Below are positions 27,366 to 35,114 of a stretch of 64,000 bases of DNA, in pieces (position 1 is the stretch's first letter; each line of letters begins with the position of its first letter). Origin of the DNA: Pseudocolwellia sp048296855 (GTDB taxonomy: Bacteria > Pseudomonadota > Gammaproteobacteria > Enterobacterales > Alteromonadaceae); the NCBI GenBank assembly GCA_048296855.1, contig CP182631.1; one strand, 5' to 3'. The position numbers and the translations under genes were made by a program. The notes beneath the pieces are model-generated. The model did no database searches. It was not told the origin of the DNA and worked only from the letters and a program-made list of their open reading frames with translations.

Positions 27366-28652
27366 ATGAAAAAGTTTACTCTAAATACCTTAGCCTTAGT
27401 TTGTGCAGCAACTTTAGTAGGTTGTGGCGATGCTGAAACAAATATTGTCGAATTACCACCAACAGTAATAGACGATACTGATGATCATAACGAAGAAATA
27501 GGAAAAGGTCGTTTAGCTATTGCAGAAGCAGACCAAGCCGTTGTTCATATTTTTAATTTAGAAGACAACAGCTTAGTTGAAACTATAACGCTAACCAACC
27601 CTGCTGAATATTTGTACGCAAGTCCAGAAAACCGTTATGCGGTAGCTGTACAACGTTCATTTGATACAGTTGAATTTATCGATGGTGGTTTATGGCAAGA
27701 ACTCCATGGCGATCATTACGACCAACACACTGATGAGCCTGTATTAACAAGTTTTACTTTGCACGACGTAAAACCAACTCACTACGTGCCACGTGGTGAT
27801 AAAACCGTAATATTTTTTGATGGTAATAAAGATACCGGTGCTAACGCTAGCTTGAGTGTATTAAGTGATCAAAGTATCAGTGCAGAAAAAACAATTGCAG
27901 ACCATGATTTTGATACTTATATGCACGGCACAGCAGAAATTCGCGGCGATTATGTTTTAACAACATTACGCGACAGTAATACTGAGAGCAGCTTGCCAGA
28001 ACACATTAGCTTACTAGAATTACATAATGATCACTTTCATCAAGAGCAAACCTTTGAAACGGCATGTCCCGCTTTACATGGCAGCTTTCAAAATGAAACA
28101 CACATCGCCTTTGCCTGTGGTGACGGTGTTTTAGCAATTGAACAACAAGGTAATGTTTTTACCGACTATAAAATTCCTAATCCAGCAGGTTTAGCTGAAG
28201 GCGTACGTATTGGCTCGTTAAAAGGTAGCGCAGAAAGCAATGTAATGATTGGCACCGCTTCCTCTGACTTCTATCTAATTGATTTAGCAGCACAAGATAT
28301 CACTCAGTTTAACTGGCAATCAGAAGACGATTTAACCTCTGTCACATATGCTTTTGATGGTCACAATGAACACCTATTAATACTTGATAATAACGGGTAT
28401 TTAAATGTATTCCCTGCTGAAGATAACTGGCAATTAGAAGAACGATTTAAAGTATTTGATAACTTAGCCGTAGGTGCACAACCTTCAATTATCGCCTCTA
28501 AAGCCAATGAGTTAATATATATTATCAACGAACAAAAAGTCACAACCCTTGATTTACATGAAGGTGAAATAATAAACAGCTTTGAATTAAACTTTACTCC
28601 AGGCAGCGCAACATGGCTTGGTATAGCTGGAGAGGAAGAGCATAATCACTAG
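27366..28652 (+). CDS. Periplasmic beta-propeller lipoprotein, AztD-like zinc chaperone candidate
   Basis: 428 aa with signal peptide and lipobox (LVGC, Cys 20). The body is a repeated beta pattern like a seven-bladed propeller. His/Asp clusters DDTDDHNEE, ELHGDHYDQHTDEP and the C-terminal EEEHNH could bind zinc. The motif order FIDGGLW...HGDH...HYVPRGDKTVIFFDG recalls the AztD periplasmic zinc chaperones. It starts 45 nt after the ZnuD-like receptor and is surely co-transcribed under Zur. No AztABC transporter is adjacent. Family call moderate; zinc role likely from context. Confidence 0.65.
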   Translation: MKKFTLNTLALVCAATLVGCGDAETNIVELPPTVIDDTDDHNEEIGKGRLAIAEADQAVVHIFNLEDNSLVETITLTNPAEYLYASPENRYAVAVQRSFDTVEFIDGGLWQELHGDHYDQHTDEPVLTSFTLHDVKPTHYVPRGDKTVIFFDGNKDTGANASLSVLSDQSISAEKTIADHDFDTYMHGTAEIRGDYVLTTLRDSNTESSLPEHISLLELHNDHFHQEQTFETACPALHGSFQNETHIAFACGDGVLAIEQQGNVFTDYKIPNPAGLAEGVRIGSLKGSAESNVMIGTASSDFYLIDLAAQDITQFNWQSEDDLTSVTYAFDGHNEHLLILDNNGYLNVFPAEDNWQLEERFKVFDNLAVGAQPSIIASKANELIYIINEQKVTTLDLHEGEIINSFELNFTPGSATWLGIAGEEEHNH

Positions 28653-28653
28653 T

Positions 28654-28756
28654 TATATACCCGTTATCATTCATCCATGTAGGAACCTGACTAAAGTTAA
28701 TAACGAAGCATAAATTTTAGACCCATCGAAGAAGCGCTTGAGTGGTGACGGGTATA
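28654..28756. repeat. TATACCCGTTA-family repeat, complete copy
   Basis: 103-base element beginning TATATACCCGTTATCATTCA and ending TGAGTGGTGACGGGTATA, i.e. with about 18-bp imperfect terminal inverted repeats. The interior AGACCCATCGAAGAAGCGCT is shared, in reverse, with the copy at 6500-6650. Confidence 0.7.
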
Positions 28757-28778
28757 ACAATGAATTAGAGTCGTATCG

Positions 28779-28804
28779 GAGCTGGCTTTCCCTGCCAGCT
28801 CTTT
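28779..28804 (+). terminator. Probable terminator of the zinc operon
   Basis: Stem GAGCTGGC/GCCAGCTC with a short loop followed by only three T. It lies between convergent genes and could serve either side weakly. Confidence 0.45.
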
Positions 28805-28846
28805 AACTAGAGCGTGTTGACCATACATTCACTCGTTAACGTCAAC

Positions 28847-29602
28847 CTACAACTCTCTCACCCAAATATTTTTGAAGCTAATTTCACCATCGTGATCTTG
28901 TAACAATATAGGTTTACAGCCATGAGCATTGAAGTATTTCGCTTTACCATTGTACATAGTTGTCCCTTGTATTTCGAAATGTTCTTGTACCAATACACCA
29001 TTATGTAACACGGTAATATATGCCGCTTTAGTTAATTCGCCGGCCTGATCAAACTGAGGTGCACGGTAAATAATATCGTAAATATTCCACTCACCACTAG
29101 GTGATAACGCATCAACCAAAGGAGCCGATTGCTTATAAATAGAACCTGACTGACCATTTACATAAACTTTAGTGTTATACGTGTCGAGTATTTGAACCTC
29201 ATACCGCCCTTGTATTTTAATACCGCTATTAGCGTGCTTGGGAGCATCTTTACGTCGCTCACTCGCTATAGGAGCACGCCACTCTACATGCAACTGCATG
29301 TCACAAAAACTTTGCTTTGTAATAATAGACCCACTTTTCGGCTTGATCGTTAAGCTGTCGTTTTTGTAAATCCAATTAACTGATTTGCCATTTGTATGCT
29401 GCCAATGTTTGTTTACATCGCTTGCTTGTTGAAGCAAAGGGATAGCATCTGATGGAATAGGTTTTACCTGTATTTTTTTAGGTATAGGTTCCCAAATTTC
29501 AGTTAATTTAGGATCTGGCTTATTTGCATATGCACCTGTAGCCGTAATGAATCCCACTAAAATAAGACTGGCTTTACTGATATTTTGAGTTTTATTAATC
29601 AT
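28847..29602 (-). CDS. Secreted DUF1080 (3-keto-disaccharide hydrolase-type) protein
   Basis: 251 aa with a signal peptide ending near TGAYA. One DUF1080 concanavalin-like domain: WIYKNDSLTIKP, FCDMQLHVEWRAP, NSGIKIQGRYEVQILDTY, LVDALSPSGEWNIYDIIYRAP, ISFKNIWVREL. Some members hydrolyse 3-keto-glycosides or act as carbohydrate-binding proteins. It is the last gene of a three-gene minus-strand operon with a beta-propeller and a cytochrome c, starting 2 nt after the propeller stop. This suggests periplasmic sugar oxidation then hydrolysis (inference). Confidence 0.82.
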   Translation of the reverse strand: MINKTQNISKASLILVGFITATGAYANKPDPKLTEIWEPIPKKIQVKPIPSDAIPLLQQASDVNKHWQHTNGKSVNWIYKNDSLTIKPKSGSIITKQSFCDMQLHVEWRAPIASERRKDAPKHANSGIKIQGRYEVQILDTYNTKVYVNGQSGSIYKQSAPLVDALSPSGEWNIYDIIYRAPQFDQAGELTKAAYITVLHNGVLVQEHFEIQGTTMYNGKAKYFNAHGCKPILLQDHDGEISFKNIWVREL

Positions 29603-29604
29603 TA

Positions 29605-31149
29605 TTATTTACTTCTTTTAAATGTAGTTATTTGAGGTAACTTATTTACATTGTATCTGAGTATATCTCCCATGAGAGGACGACTCTTACTATCGTTTAA
29701 GCCACTTAAATTGATGGTGTATAACTGACCTGCTAATAAATTCGGGATGATAACTTTTATGCTTTTTTTATCTTTAGCTAAGCTGATATTGCCCTCATTA
29801 ACTTTTTGTAGGTCGACTTTCTCTGAGCCATATGCCGCGTGATAATGGTAACTGTGCCGAGTGATCTCTATTTGTGGAGGTATATTAACCAGTGTTTGAT
29901 TAAAGCTAATTTCAAAACCGTCGTGTAATAATTTAACTTGGTTAACAATAAAAATGTCTTTCGGCTTTTTGCTAATTTTCAGTAAGCCTTCATCGCCCGC
30001 CCAACCTAAATGCACTTTACCTACCCACAAACTGCCATCGGGAGAGAAATCTAATCGGAAGTTACCAATACCAAGTTCATCACCGCTAATAAAAGGAATG
30101 AGCGTACCTTGCATCGCGCCGCCAGTTGGATCAGGTAAAAAGCGGATCAAATTATTAATATTCATATCTCCGACTATTAATTCGCCTTCAGGTAAGCCAA
30201 AGAGTTCAGGTTTAATCGTCGACAACGGTTGAGTGGGCGAATTTGCTAATTCACCTTGTGGAAATAAGCCCGCTGCGGGTTTACGTATTTTGAGTAAGTC
30301 ATCTGTTGTCACGTCTTGATGTTTTATTTTCCAATCTTTCAACCAATGTAACGAGGCAGGATGACCAGCAAAGTCACCTTTGTTTATTTGATGGAGTGGG
30401 CTTGTACCAATCCAGTCACCTTGATTATCGGTAACCCAAAGTTTATCTTGCGGATCAATATGTATACCGGCTGGAGAACGAAAACCAGATGCATAAGGTT
30501 CAGCTGTGCCATCGGGTGATATTTTTATTACCCAGCCACGATAAGGCACACAAGAAAACATGCGCGTAACGTTTTTTCTATAACCAGCTAACCACGCTTT
30601 AAAGTCATGCCATTCACGCATTTTATCTTCTGGGGGACACATGTCGCTATATTCACCGCGAATATATTCATTGATACCATTAAAGTTAGAGGCAATATTA
30701 AGCGAGATATAATAATTCCCTTTGCTATCGACCGCTGGTCCAAAGGCAAATTCATGGTAATTACCCGTCATACCAAAATCACTGTAAAGAGTTTGATAAA
30801 GATCGGCTTTTCCATCGTTGTTTTTATCAACTAGGCGAGTAAGCTCCGGCTTTTGCATCACCACAAAACTGTTATCGCTGTCTTGAACAATTCCTAATGG
30901 CTGATCTAAACCTGTCGCAAAGGTTTTCCATGTTTGTTTTTTAGGGTGATACAAAACCAAATCGCCACTGATAGTCGTCAAGGCAATTCTGCCGTCTTTT
31001 AATGCACTTAGACCACTGATTTGTGGGTCTATCGTCTTTGGATATTCAACTCGTTCAATATCATAATAATCTAACCATGTGTTTTTTTCGGCGTAAACGG
31101 TTGAGCTAAGTGTTAACCCTAAAGTTAATAAGCTTGTTAATATTCTCAT
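29605..31149 (-). CDS. Periplasmic beta-propeller protein, sugar-dehydrogenase-like
   Basis: 514 aa, signal peptide ending near TVYA. Residues about 25-390 show NHL/six-bladed propeller repeats (GLDQPLGIVQDSDNSFVVMQ, YASGFRSPAGIHIDPQDKLWVTDNQGDW, LGIGNFRLDFSPDGSLWVG), as in soluble glucose/sorbosone dehydrogenase-like proteins and the propeller module of heme-dehydrogenase systems. The C-terminal about 100 residues form an Ig-like beta domain. The cofactor is not evident; PQQ ligands cannot be assigned. It overlaps the cytochrome gene by 4 nt, so electron transfer between them is likely. Confidence 0.72.
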   Translation of the reverse strand: MRILTSLLTLGLTLSSTVYAEKNTWLDYYDIERVEYPKTIDPQISGLSALKDGRIALTTISGDLVLYHPKKQTWKTFATGLDQPLGIVQDSDNSFVVMQKPELTRLVDKNNDGKADLYQTLYSDFGMTGNYHEFAFGPAVDSKGNYYISLNIASNFNGINEYIRGEYSDMCPPEDKMREWHDFKAWLAGYRKNVTRMFSCVPYRGWVIKISPDGTAEPYASGFRSPAGIHIDPQDKLWVTDNQGDWIGTSPLHQINKGDFAGHPASLHWLKDWKIKHQDVTTDDLLKIRKPAAGLFPQGELANSPTQPLSTIKPELFGLPEGELIVGDMNINNLIRFLPDPTGGAMQGTLIPFISGDELGIGNFRLDFSPDGSLWVGKVHLGWAGDEGLLKISKKPKDIFIVNQVKLLHDGFEISFNQTLVNIPPQIEITRHSYHYHAAYGSEKVDLQKVNEGNISLAKDKKSIKVIIPNLLAGQLYTINLSGLNDSKSRPLMGDILRYNVNKLPQITTFKRSK

Positions 31150-32057
31150 GGTAATACTACCTCAACACTAAAGTCTGCAGCTTCTGCTGCCGTTAAATGT
31201 AAACTGTTGTTCATTAAGCGCCCATGGCTAGCAATAATTTGGCTTGATGAGCTTTCTTGACTTTTATGGGATAAATTTAGGCTGATCGGCTCGCTCTCTT
31301 TTGTCATTCCGCTAATTTGAAAGCTGCGTTTAAAACTGTTGGTTTTTGAGCCTATCGTGATTTTTTCTTTTACTTTAATCTTGCCTATTTGGTAATAAAA
31401 CTCTGGGTAGCCTCCGATCAATTCATAACCTTTAAAGTTAACGGCTTGTCCTTCAGCAAAAGAAAAGCCTGTATTATCGTTTTCTCTGTATAAAATTTGT
31501 TTGCTATTTTTTTCTCGGTTTTTCTCACCATGAAATGGCGCAAACGTAGGAAATGCATAGCGCACTTTACCAATATAACTATCCCATACGATTGAGACTT
31601 TAGGGGTTAAACTCACGACAATTGATGCTGGACTGGTAAAAGGTAAAACGCCTCGAGTAACATAGGGGAATTTTCGTTCTGGGCGTTTAAAAGGTGGAAA
31701 TTTAGGTTTATCTTGCTTTTCTTTAACATGTTCGCTGACGGTTAGTATGTACTCGTGTATTTGACTAATAACCCTTTCGCTTAAATGTCCCATTGGCGGC
31801 ATTTGAATCGTGTCAGGATTTTTTTTACCTGGAGATTTTACCCACGCTAAAAAAGCCTTATTATTATCTTCTGGATAATTATCTCTAATGTAAACTAAAG
31901 AGGGCCCAGTGCTAAATCTATCTAGCGCATGACAGGCTTTACAGTTTTCATCAAATGCTAATTTACCTTCATCAATAGCCAATACATTTGTTGAAATGAG
32001 GCCACTTGATATCAACAATACAGTGTGAAACAAAACCGACTTACTTTTAAAATACAT
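31146..32057 (-). CDS. Periplasmic cytochrome c with extra C-terminal domain
   Basis: 303 aa, signal peptide ending near NVLA. Class I cytochrome c domain at about 28-112: heme motif CKACH and a Met ligand in MPPMGHLS. Residues about 130-303 form a beta-rich domain with Trp/Tyr (VSIVWDSYIGKVRYAF) that I do not recognise as a named family; similar fusions accompany propeller dehydrogenases. First gene of the three-gene operon, divergent from the regulator at 32271 with 213 bases between. It probably takes electrons from the propeller partner. Confidence 0.8.
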   Translation of the reverse strand: MYFKSKSVLFHTVLLISSGLISTNVLAIDEGKLAFDENCKACHALDRFSTGPSLVYIRDNYPEDNNKAFLAWVKSPGKKNPDTIQMPPMGHLSERVISQIHEYILTVSEHVKEKQDKPKFPPFKRPERKFPYVTRGVLPFTSPASIVVSLTPKVSIVWDSYIGKVRYAFPTFAPFHGEKNREKNSKQILYRENDNTGFSFAEGQAVNFKGYELIGGYPEFYYQIGKIKVKEKITIGSKTNSFKRSFQISGMTKESEPISLNLSHKSQESSSSQIIASHGRLMNNSLHLTAAEAADFSVEVVLP

Positions 32058-32270
32058 AATTTACTCTTAAAACTGTTAAAGCTCAGTGAAATTCAATAGA
32101 CTAGCTAATTACTAGCAAGGTACATGCAAATTTCTATCTTTTTTGTTACATGTTTTTTCGTAACACGCTAACTAAGCAACAGACTAAAAGCTTACACTCC
32201 TTGCTTAAATAAATAAGTAAAAACTGACACTTAACCGTAACCTGGACAGTTAACTTAACTGTTATATAAC

Positions 32271-33581
32271 ATGAATATTCAAAAAAAATCAGCTGACAAC
32301 CCTAGTAAAAGTGCCATTATCGAGCAACTTGAACGCATAAAGCGCAGCAAGCTATTTGAACGTTCTAAAATTAATTGTAAATTACTAAGTTTCTTGGTGA
32401 ACTACCATTTGAATTCGTTAGAAAATAATGACGATGCTAAAGCCCCAAAAGAATTTGAAATAGCGATGGGAGCTTTAGATAAAGCGAACGATTTCAACCC
32501 CGCTGAAGATGCTTCAATTCGAGTTTATATTTCAAATTTGCGTAAAAAATTAGAAACCTATTATCAAACAGAAGGCACAAACGAAGCGTTTCAGATTAGC
32601 ATTCCAACAGGCGCTTATGGGTTAGAATTTAATTGGGTATCAAAGCAAGAACCCCCCATTAAAAACAACAAGAAAAATGTTAAAAATAATTATTTTTTGA
32701 TTGCTGCAATTACGCTATCGGTGTTACTTAACTTAGTTTTAGTTGCAAGTTATTTATTAGAAAAGCGTGTTACCAAACCAGAAAAAAATACAGAAATCAG
32801 TCAGTTTAAAAGCCTTAAGCAACACGCCCTTTGGCAACCTTTGCTTTCAAACCCAAAAGCCACCTTAATTGTGATTGGCGATCTATACATGCTAACTGAA
32901 CTAGATCCTCAAACTCAGCTCCTTAGAGCTATACGTGAATTTGGTATCAATTCCGACCTTCAATTTGAAGATTATTTAAATAAACATCCAGAAAAGCGCA
33001 CCAAAATAAATAAAGCATCAAGCGCCTTTTTACTTAAGAATAGTGTGTACGCGCTGCAGCATATACTCCCTTTGTTTACAGAGGAGTCACCAGCCACTAT
33101 CCGATTGGCCTCTGAGCTGACCGCAAGTGATTTACGTGACTACAATATTGTTTATCTGGGGTTATATAAATCACTTGGGTTATTAGACTCTTATTTAGAA
33201 GGCTCCAATTTTCAAATTAAAGCAGCCCCCCCTTCGCTTAAACACAACAGCTCGGGGCGAGTTTACAGTGTTACTGGTGATTTAGAGCAAGAATATACGG
33301 ACTATGGTACTTTTGCCCAGTTTTCAGGGCCAAGCGGTAACCTCTTTTACATTTTCGCTGGTTTTTCCGATGCCTCAGTTATTCAGATGGCTAAATATTT
33401 AACCAATCAAACACGATTGTCATCTAACGAGTTTAAACAGCATTTCGAGTCATTGGGAAATGCTAATTCCAATTTTGAGCTAATATTTTCCGCATCCAGT
33501 TTTAATAGAACAGACCTAGATTCAAACCTAGTTGATACCGGCTTATTAGATATTAAATCTATTTGGGCAATGCCGAAATAA
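32271..33581 (+). CDS. Membrane-anchored regulator with non-canonical N-terminal winged-helix-like domain
   Basis: 436 aa, topology like ToxR/CadC. Residues about 14-125 match the domain seen at the N-terminus of some adenylate-cyclase/TolB-type regulators (ERIKRSKLFERS, LLSFLVNYHL, RVYISNLRKKLETYY, ISIPTGAYGLEF), probably DNA binding. One membrane segment at about 143-163, then a periplasmic region of about 270 residues with no recognised family. It is divergent from the cytochrome/propeller/DUF1080 operon, so a direct sugar or redox sensor for it is a fair inference. The start and any operator are not certain. Confidence 0.65.
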   Translation: MNIQKKSADNPSKSAIIEQLERIKRSKLFERSKINCKLLSFLVNYHLNSLENNDDAKAPKEFEIAMGALDKANDFNPAEDASIRVYISNLRKKLETYYQTEGTNEAFQISIPTGAYGLEFNWVSKQEPPIKNNKKNVKNNYFLIAAITLSVLLNLVLVASYLLEKRVTKPEKNTEISQFKSLKQHALWQPLLSNPKATLIVIGDLYMLTELDPQTQLLRAIREFGINSDLQFEDYLNKHPEKRTKINKASSAFLLKNSVYALQHILPLFTEESPATIRLASELTASDLRDYNIVYLGLYKSLGLLDSYLEGSNFQIKAAPPSLKHNSSGRVYSVTGDLEQEYTDYGTFAQFSGPSGNLFYIFAGFSDASVIQMAKYLTNQTRLSSNEFKQHFESLGNANSNFELIFSASSFNRTDLDSNLVDTGLLDIKSIWAMPK

Positions 33582-33655
33582 TATTGATATTTCCACACAA
33601 GCTGGAATTATAAATAACTTTAGGCATGTACTGATTGGCGATAAAAGCTTACGAA

Positions 33656-33673
33656 TAGGACAATCATTCGTCT
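33656..33673. repeat. 18-base copy of an rnpB segment outside rnpB
   Basis: TAGGACAATCATTCGTCT occurs here and again at 33776-33793 inside rnpB, exactly 120 bases apart. The flanks do not match. It may be a relic of tandem duplication of the rnpB 3' end, as known downstream of E. coli rnpB. Confidence 0.6.
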
Positions 33674-33699
33674 CGTTTAATTAACTGTATTTTAAACAC

Positions 33700-33730
33700 A
33701 AAAAAGCCCCAGTATCTCTACTGAGGCTTT
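33700..33730 (-). terminator. rnpB terminator
   Basis: On the minus strand AAAGCCTCAGTA-gaga-TACTGGGGCTTT followed by a T run, about 15 bases after the mature rnpB 3' end. It could also stop the convergent regulator gene. Confidence 0.85.
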
Positions 33731-33744
33731 CCGTATTTCTAGAT

Positions 33745-34127
33745 TTAGTGAGCTGACCGTAAGCCGGGTTTTGTCTAGGACAATCATTCGTCTAGGCCTT
33801 AAATCACTCTAAGGCTCAAGCAACCTACCCGGTTTCAACGCGAGCCACGCCATATGAAACCCTATTTGGTCTTGCTCCGGGTGGAGTTTACCCTGCAACC
33901 AACTGTTACCAGTGGTCCGGTGCGCTCTTACCGCACCCTTTCAGCCTTACCTGTTCCGCAAGCGGTCATCGGCGGTCTTCTCTCTGCTGCACTTGTCGTC
34001 GGCTTGCGCCGCCCAGGCGTTACCTGGCACCCTGCTCATTGGAGCCCGGACTTTCCTCCCCTCTACCCGTATACCTAATGTCGAAACATGAAATACAACG
34101 ATAAAGCAGCGATTGTCTGGTCAACTC
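33745..34127 (-). ncRNA. rnpB: RNase P RNA (catalytic subunit, type A)
   Basis: The 5' end GAGTTGACCAGACAATCGCT and 3' end AAACCCGGCTTACGGTCAGC pair as helix P1/P2, as in E. coli M1. Conserved cores are present on the minus strand: the GAGGAAAGTCCGGGC-type segment near the 5' end, AGACGAATGATTGTCC, and the 3' part near GGTAGGTTGCTTGAGCC. The length of about 383 nt is normal for gammaproteobacteria. It trims the 5' leaders of tRNA precursors. It lies before lpoA/rsmI, the usual neighbourhood. Ends are accurate to a few bases. Confidence 0.96.
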
Positions 34128-34185
34128 GCGCCGCATTCTACAGTAAAGCGTCGCTATCACCAATAACAAAATAGTTTATTTACGC

Positions 34186-35034
34186 TTAGTCCTTTAACGA
34201 CAAAACAATATCGTAAAGTGCATTTTTCTTCACACCATAAATTTCTGCCGTTATGGCGCATGCTGTTTTAGGTTTCATTTCTTTTAACAAAAGCTTTAAG
34301 GTATCAATAACTTTAGGAGATATCGCATTAGGGTCAACTTTATACCCTTCAATAATTAATACCATTTCACCTTTTAATTGATTTGGGTCTTCACTCAACC
34401 ATGCTAGTAAATTTTCAGCTGTATCTGAATAAATCGTTTCAAACGTTTTAGTTAACTCGCGCGCAATAACAACATAACGCTCTCCACCTAAAACAGTCAC
34501 AATGTCTGATACGGTATCAATCGCTCGTCTGGGTGCATCATAAAACACCATGGTTCGTTCTTCATTCGCTAGCTCTGATAATGTTGCTTGTCGAGCACCT
34601 GATTTAGACGGTAAAAAACCTTCAAATGAAAATCTGTCTGTAGGTAAGCCAGCTACAGACAAGGCTGCAATAGCCGCACATGCTCCAGGAATAGGAGATA
34701 CTTTTAATTTTTGCTGACGACAGTACCTAACTAGATGAAAGCCTGGGTCACTGATCAGGGGGGTACCTGCATCAGAAACAAGCGCAATACTTTTTCCTTC
34801 AGATAACAAATTGCCAATATGCTCTTGTCGTTGACGTTCGTTATGATCATGCATCGACATAGTTCTATTTTTAATACTATACGCCGACAATAACTTTTGT
34901 GTATGACGGGTATCTTCACATGCGATTAAATCTACTTGGCTAAGAATATCTAAAGCTCGTTGAGAAATATCGGCTAAGTTGCCAATTGGAGTGGCTACAA
35001 TATACAAAGTGCCTGCGTCGATAGATGTTTGCAT
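34186..35034 (-). CDS. rsmI: 16S rRNA (cytidine1402-2'-O)-methyltransferase
   Basis: 282 aa, tetrapyrrole-methylase fold: GTLYIVATPIGNLADISQRAL at the start, the EDTRHTQKLL loop, the SDAGTPLISDPG SAM-binding loop and PIPGACAAI. It methylates the ribose of C1402 in the ribosomal P site together with RsmH. It is divergent from lpoA and beside rnpB, exactly as in other gammaproteobacteria. Normal length. Confidence 0.96.
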   Translation of the reverse strand: MQTSIDAGTLYIVATPIGNLADISQRALDILSQVDLIACEDTRHTQKLLSAYSIKNRTMSMHDHNERQRQEHIGNLLSEGKSIALVSDAGTPLISDPGFHLVRYCRQQKLKVSPIPGACAAIAALSVAGLPTDRFSFEGFLPSKSGARQATLSELANEERTMVFYDAPRRAIDTVSDIVTVLGGERYVVIARELTKTFETIYSDTAENLLAWLSEDPNQLKGEMVLIIEGYKVDPNAISPKVIDTLKLLLKEMKPKTACAITAEIYGVKKNALYDIVLSLKD

Positions 35035-35114
35035 GTAATATGTTCGCTTTAGTTGAGACTAACGTGGATGACGTTTATTATAAGGGTATATTATAAAGCA
35101 TGGATTGATGATAA

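Noticed and set aside
33854..34078. 74-codon plus-strand ORF
   Set aside because: Lies wholly inside rnpB on the opposite strand; the RNA explains the sequence.
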